From the NCBI RefSeq assembly GCF_002154695.1, contig NZ_MTAV01000034.1, positions 22,833 to 86,832 of the forward strand: 64,000 bases of DNA, in the 5' to 3' direction. Positions 45,383 through 54,228 of the stretch are shown piece by piece. How positions within the stretch are numbered: the first letter of the stretch is position 1; each line of letters begins with the position of its first letter. Under the pieces are notes generated by a model. That model was not told the origin of the DNA. It worked only from the letters and a program-made list of their open reading frames with translations, and ran no database searches. The stretch comes from Nostoc sp. T09 (GTDB lineage Bacteria > Cyanobacteriota > Cyanobacteriia > Cyanobacteriales > Nostocaceae). The position numbers and the translations under genes were made by a program.

Positions 45383-46849
45383 ATGACTGATGTCGTAGTT
45401 GGCTTAGATTTGGGTACAGGAGGAGTAAGAGCGATCGCAGTTGACCTGCAAGGGCAAATTATCGCTCAGACTACGAGAAGCTATCCCCTGTTAACTCCAC
45501 ACCCCGGTTGGACGGAACAGAATTCAGCGGATTGGGTGGAAGCAAGTTTAGATGCTCTATCTGATGTTGCGCAACAGCTAGATGGACACCAAGCCATCGC
45601 CCTTGGTTTATCTGGGCAAATGCATGGTATGGTTCCTCTAGATACCGAGGGGAAAGCCATTAGACCAGCAATTCTGTGGAATGACCAACGCACAGGTAAA
45701 GCTGTTGCTGCAATTGAAGCCGCCATTCCCCGCCAAGAATTGATTCAGCGCACGGGAAATCCTGCTATTACTGGATTTCAACTGCCGAAGCTTGTATGGT
45801 TGCGAACTGAAGAACCGGATGCTTATGCTCAGTTGTGGCAGATTCTTTTACCAAAAGATTATTTGGGATATGTGCTAACTGGTGAATCAGTTACAGAACC
45901 GTCTGATGCGTCTGGTATTGGGTGTTTGAACTTGGCAACTCGCCAATGGGATACGGATATTCTTGATGCTCTCAATATTAATCCCGCTTTCTTTCCCCCA
46001 GTAGTTGAGTCTACCGCAATCGCCGGACGGTTAAAATCAGAAATTGCCACCCGCGTGGGGCTACCAGCCGGATTACCTGTGATTGCAGGCGGAGGCGATA
46101 ATGCAGCCGCAGCCATTGGTTTGGGTATCTCATCAAGCAACCTTAACCGGGGTAGTTTGAGTATTGGTACATCGGGAGTTATCTTTGCACCATGCGATCG
46201 CCCAATTCCCGATCCCCAAGGACGAGTGCATTTATTTTGCCATGTCGATGGAGGCTATCATCTGTTGGGAGTGACGCTAGCAGCAGGTGGATCTCTGCGT
46301 TGGTATCGAGATACATTTGCACCGCAGATATCCTACACCGAATTGATGGATATGGCAGAGCGATCGCTTCCCGGTGCGCGTGGTGTTCTATTTTTACCTC
46401 ACCTTGCAGGCGAACGCAGTCCCCACCTCGATCCAGATACTCGCGGTGCTTTCGTTAATCTGTCATTAGCTCACACGCAAGCAGATATATCTCGTGCTGT
46501 ACTGGAAGGCGTTGCATTTAGCTTGCGGGAAGCGTTGGAGGTAATTAGTGGAATTGCTCCCGTGCATCAACTTTTAGCAACAGGCGGAGGCGCACGATCT
46601 AAAATTTGGTTAGGAATTTTGGCAGATATTTTGCAAACAGAATTGATTGCACCCAAAGCCGAAGAAGGAGCCGCTTACGGTGCAGCTATTCTAGCAATGG
46701 TGGGGGTTGGTGCTTACCCCAGTTTAGAAGCTGCATTCAAAATCCTGCCACAGGATAGCAAGGTGGTACAGCCGCAAGTAAATCCTTTGTACGAAGCAGG
46801 GTTTGAGCGATATAAGTTATTGTATGAAGCCCTGAAAGGGGTTCTTTGA
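45383..46849 (+). CDS. xylB: Xylulokinase
   Basis: A 488-residue FGGY-family sugar kinase. The N-terminal phosphate-binding motif is [20 protein letters not shown], and [15 protein letters not shown] with [10 protein letters not shown] is the xylulokinase signature for substrate and phosphate binding. [14 protein letters not shown] and [13 protein letters not shown] (here [11 protein letters not shown]) complete the ATPase fold. It phosphorylates D-xylulose to xylulose 5-phosphate in the cytoplasm, feeding the pentose phosphate pathway, as do gnd and the transketolase-like enzyme in this window. No xylose isomerase or transporter is adjacent, and some cyanobacterial copies act on other ketoses. 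The main alternative is another FGGY kinase. Confidence 0.92.
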   Translation: MTDVVVGLDLGTGGVRAIAVDLQGQIIAQTTRSYPLLTPHPGWTEQNSADWVEASLDALSDVAQQLDGHQAIALGLSGQMHGMVPLDTEGKAIRPAILWNDQRTGKAVAAIEAAIPRQELIQRTGNPAITGFQLPKLVWLRTEEPDAYAQLWQILLPKDYLGYVLTGESVTEPSDASGIGCLNLATRQWDTDILDALNINPAFFPPVVESTAIAGRLKSEIATRVGLPAGLPVIAGGGDNAAAAIGLGISSSNLNRGSLSIGTSGVIFAPCDRPIPDPQGRVHLFCHVDGGYHLLGVTLAAGGSLRWYRDTFAPQISYTELMDMAERSLPGARGVLFLPHLAGERSPHLDPDTRGAFVNLSLAHTQADISRAVLEGVAFSLREALEVISGIAPVHQLLATGGGARSKIWLGILADILQTELIAPKAEEGAAYGAAILAMVGVGAYPSLEAAFKILPQDSKVVQPQVNPLYEAGFERYKLLYEALKGVL

Positions 46850-46867
46850 GGAAACTGGATATCAAAA

Positions 46868-47077
46868 TTAGAGTAAATCTTCCTCTGTTAGTTGGGCTAT
46901 ATTCATTAAAGCTCTCAAGGTTCCGACTTTTAAATCTTGATTTCGATGAACAGGAATTGACAGAATTTGTTCTACTTCGGGGTTTTCATAAATATAATGA
47001 CTCCCAGTAATTCTTCGCAAAACCCAACCTTTTTGTTCGACAATCTTGCACAGTCGCTTGCCAGAAATAGATTTCAT
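46868..47077 (-). CDS. hicA: HicA-family mRNA interferase toxin
   Basis: A 69-residue HicA toxin. It keeps the dsRBD-like fold pattern MKSISGKRLCKIVEQKGWVL, the catalytic-His segment RITGSHYIYENP and the second conserved PVHRNQDLKVGTLR, which is typical of the family. HicA cuts mRNA when free, and HicB neutralises it. The start overlaps the stop of hicB by four bases, and here hicB comes first in transcription order (right to left), the reverse of the common hicA-hicB order. The pair lies next to an HNH endonuclease gene. Confidence 0.9.
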   Translation of the reverse strand: MKSISGKRLCKIVEQKGWVLRRITGSHYIYENPEVEQILSIPVHRNQDLKVGTLRALMNIAQLTEEDLL

Positions 47078-47277
47078 ACAGCAATTTCGACAACCCGATC
47101 TGTAGACTTAATTGCATGACGACTGTTAGCAACATCAAGCCAACCTTCAATAGCGTCCTTTAAATTAGCCGTCACCTCCTCTATTGTTTCTCCTTCAGTA
47201 ATACAGCCGGGAAGCGCAGGAACCTCTGCCCAATAGCCGCCTTCTTCTGCTGGATGGATGATTGCTTTGATTTTCAT
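47074..47277 (-). CDS. hicB: HicB-family antitoxin
   Basis: A 67-residue HicB antitoxin. The RNase-H-like core reads MKIKAIIHPAEEGGYWAEVP followed by LPGCITEGETIEEVTANLKD and AIEGWL, all typical. This is the short version without a C-terminal Arc/HTH DNA-binding domain, so autorepression of the operon would have to rely on another domain or protein. It is transcribed ahead of hicA and overlaps it by four bases. The pair is complete and presumably functional. Confidence 0.9.
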   Translation of the reverse strand: MKIKAIIHPAEEGGYWAEVPALPGCITEGETIEEVTANLKDAIEGWLDVANSRHAIKSTDRVVEIAV

Positions 47278-47349
47278 ACATCTATCGAGTTAGTTATTGA
47301 GACTATGCTAACAACCATAATCGTTTGCTCTCAACAGGGGTTGCTTAAA

Positions 47350-48012
47350 TCAATTTTGATTGCCAAGTTTGTTCTGTAAAATCGATTTGACCTCCTCAAT
47401 AGTTCGCGTTTTACCACTTAAATGAATTACAGCATGACAATTTGCACAAACGGGGCGAAGATCCGCAATGGGATCAACCTCATATTCCTGCCGAATTTCT
47501 GAGAGTGCTTTGAGATGATGAACGTGAATATATCCTTCGGCAACTGCTCCATACTTTTCTCCAAAGTTGAAATTGCAAATGCAGCAACTTAGACCATGAT
47601 GTTCAACGCAGCGTCTGCGTGCTTCAAGATTGCGCTCATAGGAATTTATCATTACTTGACAGGTTGCTCCTTCCAATAAATGTGTTTCGCCCGACACTTC
47701 TTCCGATAACCGATAACTCGATACAAGATTTATCCGTTGTTGCGCAACTTGTAACTCTTCACGAGTAAAGAGGGTTGACCAAGGTTCACGAAGCACCAAC
47801 GCCTCAACTGACAAATCTAATCGATTATTCTCGGCTAGTCGCTGTAATCCGCTGGTCGATTGACTTTTTGGTTTCAACCAATCTTTTGCAGCTTGCAAAC
47901 CGCCAGATTGCCTCACCTTTTGCAAATAGCGTTTTGCCCAGTAACCGATCTGACGTCCCGCATTATGATAAATACCGAGCATCTCTTGATTGAACTGCGC
48001 TTCTAAATCCAT
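47350..48012 (-). CDS. HNH endonuclease
   Basis: A 220-residue protein with a C-terminal HNH nuclease of the zinc-finger type: CCICNFNFGEKYG, then GYIHVHHLKALSEI, and CANCHAVIHLSGKT, where CxxC pairs hold zinc and the His residues form the active site. The N-terminal 130 residues are helical and unassigned (NAGRQIGYWAKRYLQKVRQS). The frame opens at TTG 48036 but ATG 48012 has GGAG nine bases upstream and is preferred. HNH proteins act in restriction, phage or mobile-element biology. It sits beside HicAB, but no restriction methylase is present. Its target is unknown. Confidence 0.88.
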   Translation of the reverse strand: MDLEAQFNQEMLGIYHNAGRQIGYWAKRYLQKVRQSGGLQAAKDWLKPKSQSTSGLQRLAENNRLDLSVEALVLREPWSTLFTREELQVAQQRINLVSSYRLSEEVSGETHLLEGATCQVMINSYERNLEARRRCVEHHGLSCCICNFNFGEKYGAVAEGYIHVHHLKALSEIRQEYEVDPIADLRPVCANCHAVIHLSGKTRTIEEVKSILQNKLGNQN

Positions 48013-48187
48013 GCCTATAAGCTCCAAACTTTGCAAGCTTATTATGCCCGCAAATCAATTCCCAACTACGCCCTTACGGGCATTACCTTTACTAACTAAG
48101 CCATCACAGTATTTGATGCCAGTTTTGCCGAAATGAGATAATGTAGTGATGTAGATTATTCTTGTAGTACATCAGAGAGGAAGAATC

Positions 48188-48277
48188 ATGACTGAATTGC
48201 TAGCCGTCCGGGTTCCCTTCAAAAAAACCAACACAAGGCGCAGAGATTTTCGTTCAGTCCTCCATTTACAGGAATGA
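48188..48277 (+). pseudogene. Short 29-codon frame, possible truncated gene
   Basis: An ATG preceded by AGAGGAAGAATC (a ribosome-binding-like GAGG) opens a 29-codon frame MTELLAVRVPFKK. It then runs into the palindromic element at 48231 and stops. It looks like the start of a normal gene that was interrupted by that element, but it could be chance. No downstream continuation was found before rsgA. Confidence 0.3.
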
Positions 48278-48341
48278 TACTCGAATTTACAGACACTAGA
48301 GAAACTCATCTACAAAAGTGTCCGCCTCTGTGCGCCTTGTT
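48231..48341. repeat. Palindromic element with ACAAGGCGC inverted ends
   Basis: ACACAAGGCGCAGAG (48231-48245) is an imperfect inverted copy of CTCTGTGCGCCTTGTT (48326-48341), about 80 bases apart. It lies inside a short open frame, 33 bases before rsgA. No coding content is seen. Confidence 0.6.
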
Positions 48342-48373
48342 CATAACAAGCAACACACATCGAGGAAACATCA

Positions 48374-49435
48374 ATGAATTTGGATTTTTTAGGCTGGAGT
48401 GACTTTTTTACTCACAGTTTTGCACCCTATCGCCAACAAGGTTTTAGCGTTGGTAGGATTGCTATTGAATACAGAAATACTTACATCGTTTATAGCGAAC
48501 AGGGCGAACTAACAGCAGAAGTTACAGGTAAACTGCGACATCAAGCTACTCAATCGCAAGACTTTCCCGCTGTTGGAGACTGGGTGATCGTTCAGGCGCG
48601 AGAGTCAGAAGGACGCGCTACCATTCACGGAATTTTGCCGAGAAAAAGCAAATTTTCCCGAAAAACCGTTGGTAGTAAAACCGAAGAACAAATTGTTGCA
48701 GCTAACATTGACACCGTGTTCTTGGTTTGTGGACTTGATGGCGATTTTAATCCCAGAAGAATTGAACGCTATCTGATTCTGGCTTGGGAAAGTGGTGCAA
48801 ATCCAGTCATCGTTTTAAATAAAGCCGACCTGTGCAACTCTTTAGAAGAGAGTGTCTCAGAAGTTGAAGCCGTTGCCCTGGGAGTACCAATTTTAGTATT
48901 GAGTGCTACCAATAATCAAGGGCTGGATGCCTTGACATCATACCTCCAACCAGGACAAACAGTTGCCTTGTTAGGGTCTTCTGGTGTGGGTAAATCAACC
49001 ATCACCAACCAACTCAAAGGTGCATCAGTGCAAGCTGTGCAACCAGTGCGTCGAGGTGATGACCGAGGTAGACACACAACTACAAATCGAGAATTGATAT
49101 TACTGCCAACAGGTAGCTTAATTATCGATACCCCAGGAATGCGAGAAATTCAACTTTGGGCAGGTGATGAAAGTTTGCAAGGAACCTTTGCAGACATTGA
49201 AACCTTAGCCGCAGAATGTCGTTTTCGTAATTGCCAACACAACAACGAACCCGGTTGTGCAGTGCAACAAGCATTACTTGAGGGAGAACTTGATTTTTCA
49301 AGATTTCTCAGCTACCAAAAATTGCAAAAAGAACTTAACTATCTTGTCCGCAAACAAGACAAACGGGAGGAATTAGCCCAGAAAGAACGCTGGAAGAAAA
49401 TTCATAAAGCTATGCGAAATCATCACAAGGGTTGA
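48374..49435 (+). CDS. rsgA: Ribosome small subunit-dependent GTPase A
   Basis: A 353-residue circularly permuted GTPase (YjeQ/RsgA). It starts with an OB-fold-like region and then has the permuted motif order G4-G1-G3: [25 protein letters not shown], and IIDTPGMRE. The C-terminal zinc module is [16 protein letters not shown], with the usual C-x-C/H-x-C spacing. It helps late maturation of the 30S ribosomal subunit. GAGG at 48362 lies about eight bases upstream of the ATG. It is a single gene here; the palindromic repeat just upstream may influence its transcription. Confidence 0.95.
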   Translation: MNLDFLGWSDFFTHSFAPYRQQGFSVGRIAIEYRNTYIVYSEQGELTAEVTGKLRHQATQSQDFPAVGDWVIVQARESEGRATIHGILPRKSKFSRKTVGSKTEEQIVAANIDTVFLVCGLDGDFNPRRIERYLILAWESGANPVIVLNKADLCNSLEESVSEVEAVALGVPILVLSATNNQGLDALTSYLQPGQTVALLGSSGVGKSTITNQLKGASVQAVQPVRRGDDRGRHTTTNRELILLPTGSLIIDTPGMREIQLWAGDESLQGTFADIETLAAECRFRNCQHNNEPGCAVQQALLEGELDFSRFLSYQKLQKELNYLVRKQDKREELAQKERWKKIHKAMRNHHKG

Positions 49436-49979
49436 TGACTTCAGGATAAATAATTGATTTTCTATGGGGCGGGAATATCACCCGTCCTTTTAAAGACTAT
49501 GTGTGTCCAGGCAAACTAATAATAATGATTTCGATAGATATAACATCCAAAGCGATTATCTAAAAATTACCTTATGCTAAACCACACCTCACCGGATTTA
49601 GCCTGAAGCGTCACTGCCCGATCGTAGTTCGGCCCAAACAGCGATCGCAGCTAATTTCAATTTTAGATTTTCGCGATCGCTCAATCTGGGTGAATCTTGC
49701 CATTGTCTAAGGAGTTAATGTCATCTCATTAAGGCTTAATGTTCAAACTGTAAGGCTTAATGTTGTAACGTTAATGATCAAAGTTTGTTGGTGAATGCAA
49801 CCATCGCTGTATATGCCAAGCTTTTTTTAGGCGATGCCTACACATTTTGTCAGAGATAGAGCGATCGCAGTTTACAAGATTTTTTGCATATTTGAACCAC
49901 ATCTGTCGTAGGGGCACGGCACCAGTAAAATTTATTGTATAAACCGAAATATTATTGATGCCGTGCCCCTACCATGTAC
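49436..49979. other. Repeat-rich region after rsgA
   Basis: Holds three HIP1 sites, a direct repeat (AAGGCTTAATGTT at about 49733 and again at 49752), and a perfect 14-bp inverted repeat GTAGGGGCACGGCA (49908-49921) / TGCCGTGCCCCTAC (49959-49972). The inverted repeat may end transcripts from both convergent genes, rsgA and the caspase gene. No gene is seen. Confidence 0.6.
49908..49972. repeat. GTAGGGGCACGGCA hairpin repeat
   Basis: Perfect 14-bp inverted arms separated by 37 AT-rich bases. It lies between convergent rsgA and the caspase-GUN4 gene and shares the GGGGCAC start with the hairpin at 45321. Confidence 0.8.
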
Positions 49980-51629
49980 TTAAATCTTACACCTTACAAA
50001 TCTCGATGCGAGAGAAGAGATACGTAAGGTGTCCTGACTATCCCCACCCGTGAGACAACTGAACGGAAGGTGTCCCCTTGGGACAGAGGTATTAAAAGTG
50101 ACTTGAGCGTAATAAATCCAACTGCTTTCCACTCTCCATCCTACGCGATCGCCAAATTTATTCCAGGCTTCTTCGTAATACTTGCCGTCTGGCTTACCAC
50201 CAACGCTCAAGTAAATTTCCTTTTGAACGCTGAAGCCAAAGCGTCCATTGCTATATTTTACCCATAGGCAATCAATTGTGCGGAGGTCGGTACAAGGGAA
50301 GTTTAATAATTCTTCTTCCCTAATCCAGTCATTTTCCAAACGCCCTACTGCTTGAAGCATTACTAGATAGGTTTCATAATCAGCGTCTTTCCAGTTCCCT
50401 GCTGCTAGTAAGTCGCGTAGTCTGGTATAGTCTACACCTTTCTCTGAACTGAGATCATCTTCGTTTTTAGGCGGTTCATACGTAAGATGTTTTGCTATCT
50501 CATTAGCAAAATTCCTTCCCGCTTCTTGCTCTCCTCCTAGCTTGCTATGAGGGGTTAGGGGAGGCCTAACTCGCGCCTCTATGTTCGCAATATCTTCATC
50601 TCTGAGTTGCAAAAGTTGCTGTAACCGCTTTAATTCTTCTCGTGTATTCTGACTCAGAATCCCTTCATCTTCAACCGCCTCAGCCAAGGCTTCTTCATAT
50701 TCCTTGAGATTTTCCTGATACTTGCGATAAGGTTCCAAAACTTGGTTTTTAATTTGGGCTGCTAACCCATCTGACAAACCTAATGCACTCTGCCGTTGCT
50801 TGAGAATGCGACGACCTATAACCGAAACCTTACCATTCCTTATACATCGCTCTACTTCTTTACGGTACTCCAAAACTGGATCGCCTATAGGAGCTTTTGC
50901 TAACTTAATTTTAAAGCCTTCCTTAACAGCATAAATTTCTGGCTTCATTGCCGGGGCTGCTTCCTGCACCTTTTTATGGGCATATTCATGCAGTTCATCT
51001 ACAGAAATCATGCCATCGTTATCAGTGTCAGCCGCGCCTTTCTCAATACCTTCTACAATGTAGCGAGTGTAAACTGATAGGTCTGCCCCTTCTTGTTCAA
51101 AAGAATACTGGGTAGAGGTGGAAGAAGTTAGCACCGCCCGTCCTTCTCCTCCCAGTTGGTTTTTAATATCTACGCTATTATCATCTTTCGCCTTCATTCC
51201 TTCGGCAAAAGCACCGCTAAAGCAACAGTCAAGAATAATTACCTGTCGCCGAGAACGGCTTTTTTCCATCATTCCATGTATCAAACTGGCAGCAGTGGCG
51301 GTAGTTTGAATGAGTTCGCCTTTCGGATGCTTACGTGTTTGGCTAGTTGCCAAATATAATCTGCCACTATCATCTTTAATCCCGTGTCCAGAGAAATACA
51401 ACAGCACTAAGTCATCTTTTTGACGACCAGAAAACAGAGTTTCAATTGCTTCTTCCATTTTCTGGCGTGGGGGATTTTCCAGCACTGTAACATCAGCATC
51501 GGCAAAATCACCCATTTCTGAGTGCTGTAAGACTCGCTGCATTGCTTTCACATCTTGCACAGCCCCAGGTAAAGCATTTAACCCTGGTTGATACTCACTA
51601 ATTCCAATCAGCAATGCTAGCTTTGCCAT
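49980..51629 (-). CDS. Caspase-like peptidase with EF-hand loop and GUN4 domain
   Basis: A 549-residue protein. Residues 1-200 are a caspase fold (family C14): YFSGHG gives His82 and DCCFSG gives the nucleophile Cys136. Next is a complete EF-hand loop, DTDNDGMISVDE, at 201-212, suggesting Ca2+ control. Residues 255-370 form helical, coiled-coil-like repeats (EELKRLQQLLQLRDEDIANI). Residues 395-520 are a GUN4 domain (YTRLRDLLAAGNWKDADYET, then FGFSVQKEIY and AWNKFGDRVGWR), which in GUN4 proteins binds porphyrin. It starts eight bases after the stop of a small EACC1-like gene. A protease gated by Ca2+ and a tetrapyrrole is the inference. Confidence 0.88.
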   Translation of the reverse strand: MAKLALLIGISEYQPGLNALPGAVQDVKAMQRVLQHSEMGDFADADVTVLENPPRQKMEEAIETLFSGRQKDDLVLLYFSGHGIKDDSGRLYLATSQTRKHPKGELIQTTATAASLIHGMMEKSRSRRQVIILDCCFSGAFAEGMKAKDDNSVDIKNQLGGEGRAVLTSSTSTQYSFEQEGADLSVYTRYIVEGIEKGAADTDNDGMISVDELHEYAHKKVQEAAPAMKPEIYAVKEGFKIKLAKAPIGDPVLEYRKEVERCIRNGKVSVIGRRILKQRQSALGLSDGLAAQIKNQVLEPYRKYQENLKEYEEALAEAVEDEGILSQNTREELKRLQQLLQLRDEDIANIEARVRPPLTPHSKLGGEQEAGRNFANEIAKHLTYEPPKNEDDLSSEKGVDYTRLRDLLAAGNWKDADYETYLVMLQAVGRLENDWIREEELLNFPCTDLRTIDCLWVKYSNGRFGFSVQKEIYLSVGGKPDGKYYEEAWNKFGDRVGWRVESSWIYYAQVTFNTSVPRGHLPFSCLTGGDSQDTLRISSLASRFVRCKI

Positions 51630-51637
51630 CTACTTAT

Positions 51638-52021
51638 TTACACTTTTGTAATTTCTTGTATTGCATTCACTGCTGCTTCTAATTCTTTGCGGCTGCTGGC
51701 TTTAACCTTGACTTTCTTGCTTTCTCCGCTTTCTTTGGTTAATTCTAGTTCTATTTCAATCGGTTTGTTACCTAAGCGATCGCTAAGAAAACCCCAAACT
51801 TGCTTGACACTTTCCGATTTCACAATAGCCATTACTTGACCGACAACATAGCCTGTAATTGACTTGCTTCCCACTGGTGCGTTGAGTTCAGCTACTCGAT
51901 TAACTTCTTCTACCTCATCGAGTTCTTTCATTTGAGTCAGAAGTCTTTCGGCTTCTTCGTCTTTTTCTTCTTCATCTAAGTCTTGGTCAATAAAGCTGAT
52001 TGTAAGTTTAATGTCTGCCAT
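51638..52021 (-). CDS. Small EACC1-like protein, partner of the caspase gene
   Basis: A 127-residue acidic/hydrophobic protein. Its layout fits the effector-associated constant component family (EACC1): an N-terminal helix pair (RLLTQMKELDEVEEVNRVAE), a central hydrophobic segment (GYVVGQVMAIVKSESVKQVW), and a C-terminal beta-alpha part (IEIELELTKESGESKKVKVK followed by AVNAIQEITKV). Proteins of this kind are found beside caspase or TIR effectors in bacterial conflict systems. It ends eight bases before the caspase start, so they form an operon. The assignment is by pattern and gene neighbourhood, not by alignment. Confidence 0.55.
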   Translation of the reverse strand: MADIKLTISFIDQDLDEEEKDEEAERLLTQMKELDEVEEVNRVAELNAPVGSKSITGYVVGQVMAIVKSESVKQVWGFLSDRLGNKPIEIELELTKESGESKKVKVKASSRKELEAAVNAIQEITKV

Positions 52022-52357
52022 AGTGGGTATTTGGTGATTTTGAATACCAGAATTTAAGATAATGTATTACTGAGGCTTAAGCTCAGTTTACTGTAAATAA
52101 ATCAAGAGCAAGGTTGATAATTACGAGTTTTCATCAAGAATTTAGCCTGGACAAAGGCTAGCTCTGAGTTAAAAAATTTCAGTGTAGGGTGTGTTGTCGC
52201 GCAGCGCAACGCACCGCCAACAATTCAAGGTGCATTAGCCTACGGCATAACACTATTGTGACGGCGGGTTTGCGGGATAATGAGAAGTCTTAACTAATTC
52301 GTAATTCGTACAAGGTGCGTTAGCCTGCGGCATAACACACCCTACTTTTAAATAAAT
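52022..52357. other. Intergenic region largely filled by a repeat element
   Basis: Almost all of this stretch from 52184 is the GTAGGGTGTGTT-bounded repeat described separately. The left 160 bases are AT-rich spacer and probably contain the caspase operon promoter. Confidence 0.5.
52184..52345. repeat. Interspersed repeat with GTAGGGTGTGTT inverted ends
   Basis: Inverted 12-bp ends GTAGGGTGTGTT (52184-52195) and AACACACCCTAC (52334-52345). Inside are two direct copies of a 27-nt unit at 52227-52253 and 52312-52338 (AAGGTGCATTAGCC start) differing at two positions. No coding potential. Confidence 0.75.
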
Positions 52358-53218
52358 TTACTTTTCTACCATCTCTTTCTTCTGCTGTGGCGTAAATATC
52401 CCGTGTCGAGGACTAAATAATAATGCCAAGACAAATAACCCCGATACTACTAAAACGATCGCGGGGCCTGAGGGTAAGTTATAAAAGTAGCTGAGGTACA
52501 TTCCGCTAATACTAGAAATTACGCCGATAACTGCACCCAAAATCATTACTTGGTTCAAGCGTTTAACTAATAAATAGGCGGTAGCGCCTGGGGTAATTAA
52601 AAGTGAGAGTACGAGAATCACACCTACTGCTTTCATGCTGGCGACAATTGTTAAGGCAATTAGCAGCATTAATCCAAAGTTCAGGCGATTAACTGGTAAA
52701 CCTGCGGCTTGTGCGCCTAAAGGATCGAAGGTGTAAAATAAAAGTTCTTTGTATAGTAAAACTACAACTAATAAAACAACTGCCGCAATGATGGCGGTGT
52801 CTCGCACTTCGTCTATGGTAACGCCAAGAATATTGCCAAATAGAAAGTGATTCAGGTCGATTTTGTTATCTTTTTGAATGACTGTAATTAGGGTGATCCC
52901 AAGGGCAAAGAATGCAGAGAAAACTATGCCCATTGCTGCATCTTCTTTGATTGGCGATCGCGTCCTAATTACTGCGATCGCCATTGTACTGAGAACGCCT
53001 GCAATAAATGCGCCAACAAATATATTCCCTCCCACCATAAAGGCGATCGCGAGTCCTGGCAAAACTGAGTGACTAATAGCATCACCGAGTAATGCCAATC
53101 TTTGCACCATCAAGTAGCTGCCAACTACTGCACACAATAAGCCTACTAAAATCGCAATCACCAGCGATCGCTGCATAAAGCCATATTGTAATGGCTCAAT
53201 CAATGCTTGTAACATCAT
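52358..53218 (-). CDS. ABC-3 family metal transport permease
   Basis: A 286-residue integral membrane protein of the ZnuB/MntB family with about eight hydrophobic segments. LGDAISHSVLPGLAIAFMVG, with its DAISH motif, and LLVVVLLYKELLFYTFD-type segments are typical, as is the C-terminal VKAVGVILVLSLLITPG. It forms the channel for Mn or Zn import together with the ATPase encoded next to it and the binding protein encoded divergently. The ATPase gene is transcribed first; 92 bases of short tandem repeats separate them. Mn is favoured because the binding protein lacks a His-rich loop. Confidence 0.9.
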   Translation of the reverse strand: MMLQALIEPLQYGFMQRSLVIAILVGLLCAVVGSYLMVQRLALLGDAISHSVLPGLAIAFMVGGNIFVGAFIAGVLSTMAIAVIRTRSPIKEDAAMGIVFSAFFALGITLITVIQKDNKIDLNHFLFGNILGVTIDEVRDTAIIAAVVLLVVVLLYKELLFYTFDPLGAQAAGLPVNRLNFGLMLLIALTIVASMKAVGVILVLSLLITPGATAYLLVKRLNQVMILGAVIGVISSISGMYLSYFYNLPSGPAIVLVVSGLFVLALLFSPRHGIFTPQQKKEMVEK

Positions 53219-53310
53219 TTGTCCTTCGTCATTTGTTGTTTGTCCTTTGTCATTTGTCCTTTGTTCTTTGTCCGATAACTAATGACTAATGACCAATGAC
53301 TAATGACAAT
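53219..53310. repeat. Heptanucleotide-type short tandem repeats between transporter genes
   Basis: About 90 bases made of TTTGTCC/TTTGTCATT and TAATGACTAATGACC units. It is the short tandem repeat type common in heterocystous cyanobacteria and lies between the ATPase and permease genes of one likely operon. Confidence 0.75.
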
Positions 53311-54159
53311 TTAAGCTGCATCAGAAAAGTAAATTACTTTACCACCATAAGCACGGTTTAAGTTTTCTTCGGTGAGTACTTGCTGCCGTGAACCTGTGGC
53401 AACTAATTCCCGGTTTAATAATATTAAATCATCAAAATGGGATATCGATTCGCCTAAGTCATGGTTAACTACTAAGACGATTTTGCCTGCGGCTGCGAGT
53501 TCTTGGAAGACTTCAAAAATTACTGTCTGAGTTTTCTGATCGATACCTACTAAAGGTTCATCAAAGCAGAAAATTTCTGCTTGCTGGGTTAAAGCACGGG
53601 CTAAAAATACTCGCTGCTGCTGCCCCCCAGAAAGTTCTCCAATGGGGCGATCGCGAAATTGGTTCATCCCCACTCTTTCTAAAGCACTGTTTGCTACTTG
53701 GCGGCTAACTGCTGAAAAGCTACGCAACCATCCTGTCTTTTTTACCCGTCCCATCATCACTACATCCCAAACGGTAGCCGGATAAGTCCAGTCTATTTGG
53801 CTGCGCTGTGGTACATAAGCAACTTTCTCTAGTTGCTGCATCAAAGGTTTACCTTGGTATAAAACATTACCACTACTTGGAGCGACTAAGCCTAACATTG
53901 CCTTCATCAAGGTACTTTTACCAGCACCGTTGGGGCCAAAAATACCTGTGAGTTTACCTGGTTCAATAAAACAGTTAACATCTCTCAAAGCTTCTTGGGT
54001 GCGGTAGTACACGCCAAGATGTGTGATGCTAATTCCTGCTGTAGATTTCATCTGGTGAGTTTGAATGACTTGTTCAGGTATTGCCCAGTTTTGTATCGGT
54101 GCTTGGGCGTTTTTCTTGTAAAAAGAGATACTCTTCATAATTTTATTTCTATATTTCAT
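53311..54159 (-). CDS. ABC transporter ATPase, metal uptake
   Basis: A 282-residue ATP-binding subunit. Walker A is FGPNGAGKSTLMKAM, the ABC signature LSGGQQQRVFLARAL, Walker B IFCFDEP with the catalytic Glu, and the switch His is in VVNHDLGES. It pairs with the permease downstream. The N-terminus has extra residues before the usual start; alternative starts are ATG 54138 and ATG 54051 (MKSTAGISITHLGVYYRTQE), which would give a standard-length subunit. The gene is divergent from the binding protein gene, with a 69-bp shared promoter region. Substrate is Mn or Zn. Confidence 0.92.
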   Translation of the reverse strand: MKYRNKIMKSISFYKKNAQAPIQNWAIPEQVIQTHQMKSTAGISITHLGVYYRTQEALRDVNCFIEPGKLTGIFGPNGAGKSTLMKAMLGLVAPSSGNVLYQGKPLMQQLEKVAYVPQRSQIDWTYPATVWDVVMMGRVKKTGWLRSFSAVSRQVANSALERVGMNQFRDRPIGELSGGQQQRVFLARALTQQAEIFCFDEPLVGIDQKTQTVIFEVFQELAAAGKIVLVVNHDLGESISHFDDLILLNRELVATGSRQQVLTEENLNRAYGGKVIYFSDAA

Positions 54160-54228
54160 TACTTGAGCTTACTATAAAAATGAGAGAAATATGAAAAACT
54201 CTATAGTTAGAAGTAATATCTTAGATAA
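54160..54228. promoter_or_regulatory. Divergent promoter region of the metal transporter
   Basis: Only 69 AT-rich bases separate the ATPase and binding protein genes, so both promoters and any metal-responsive operator (Fur, Zur or a manganese sensor) must be here. I see no convincing inverted repeat and do not assign one. Confidence 0.4.
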
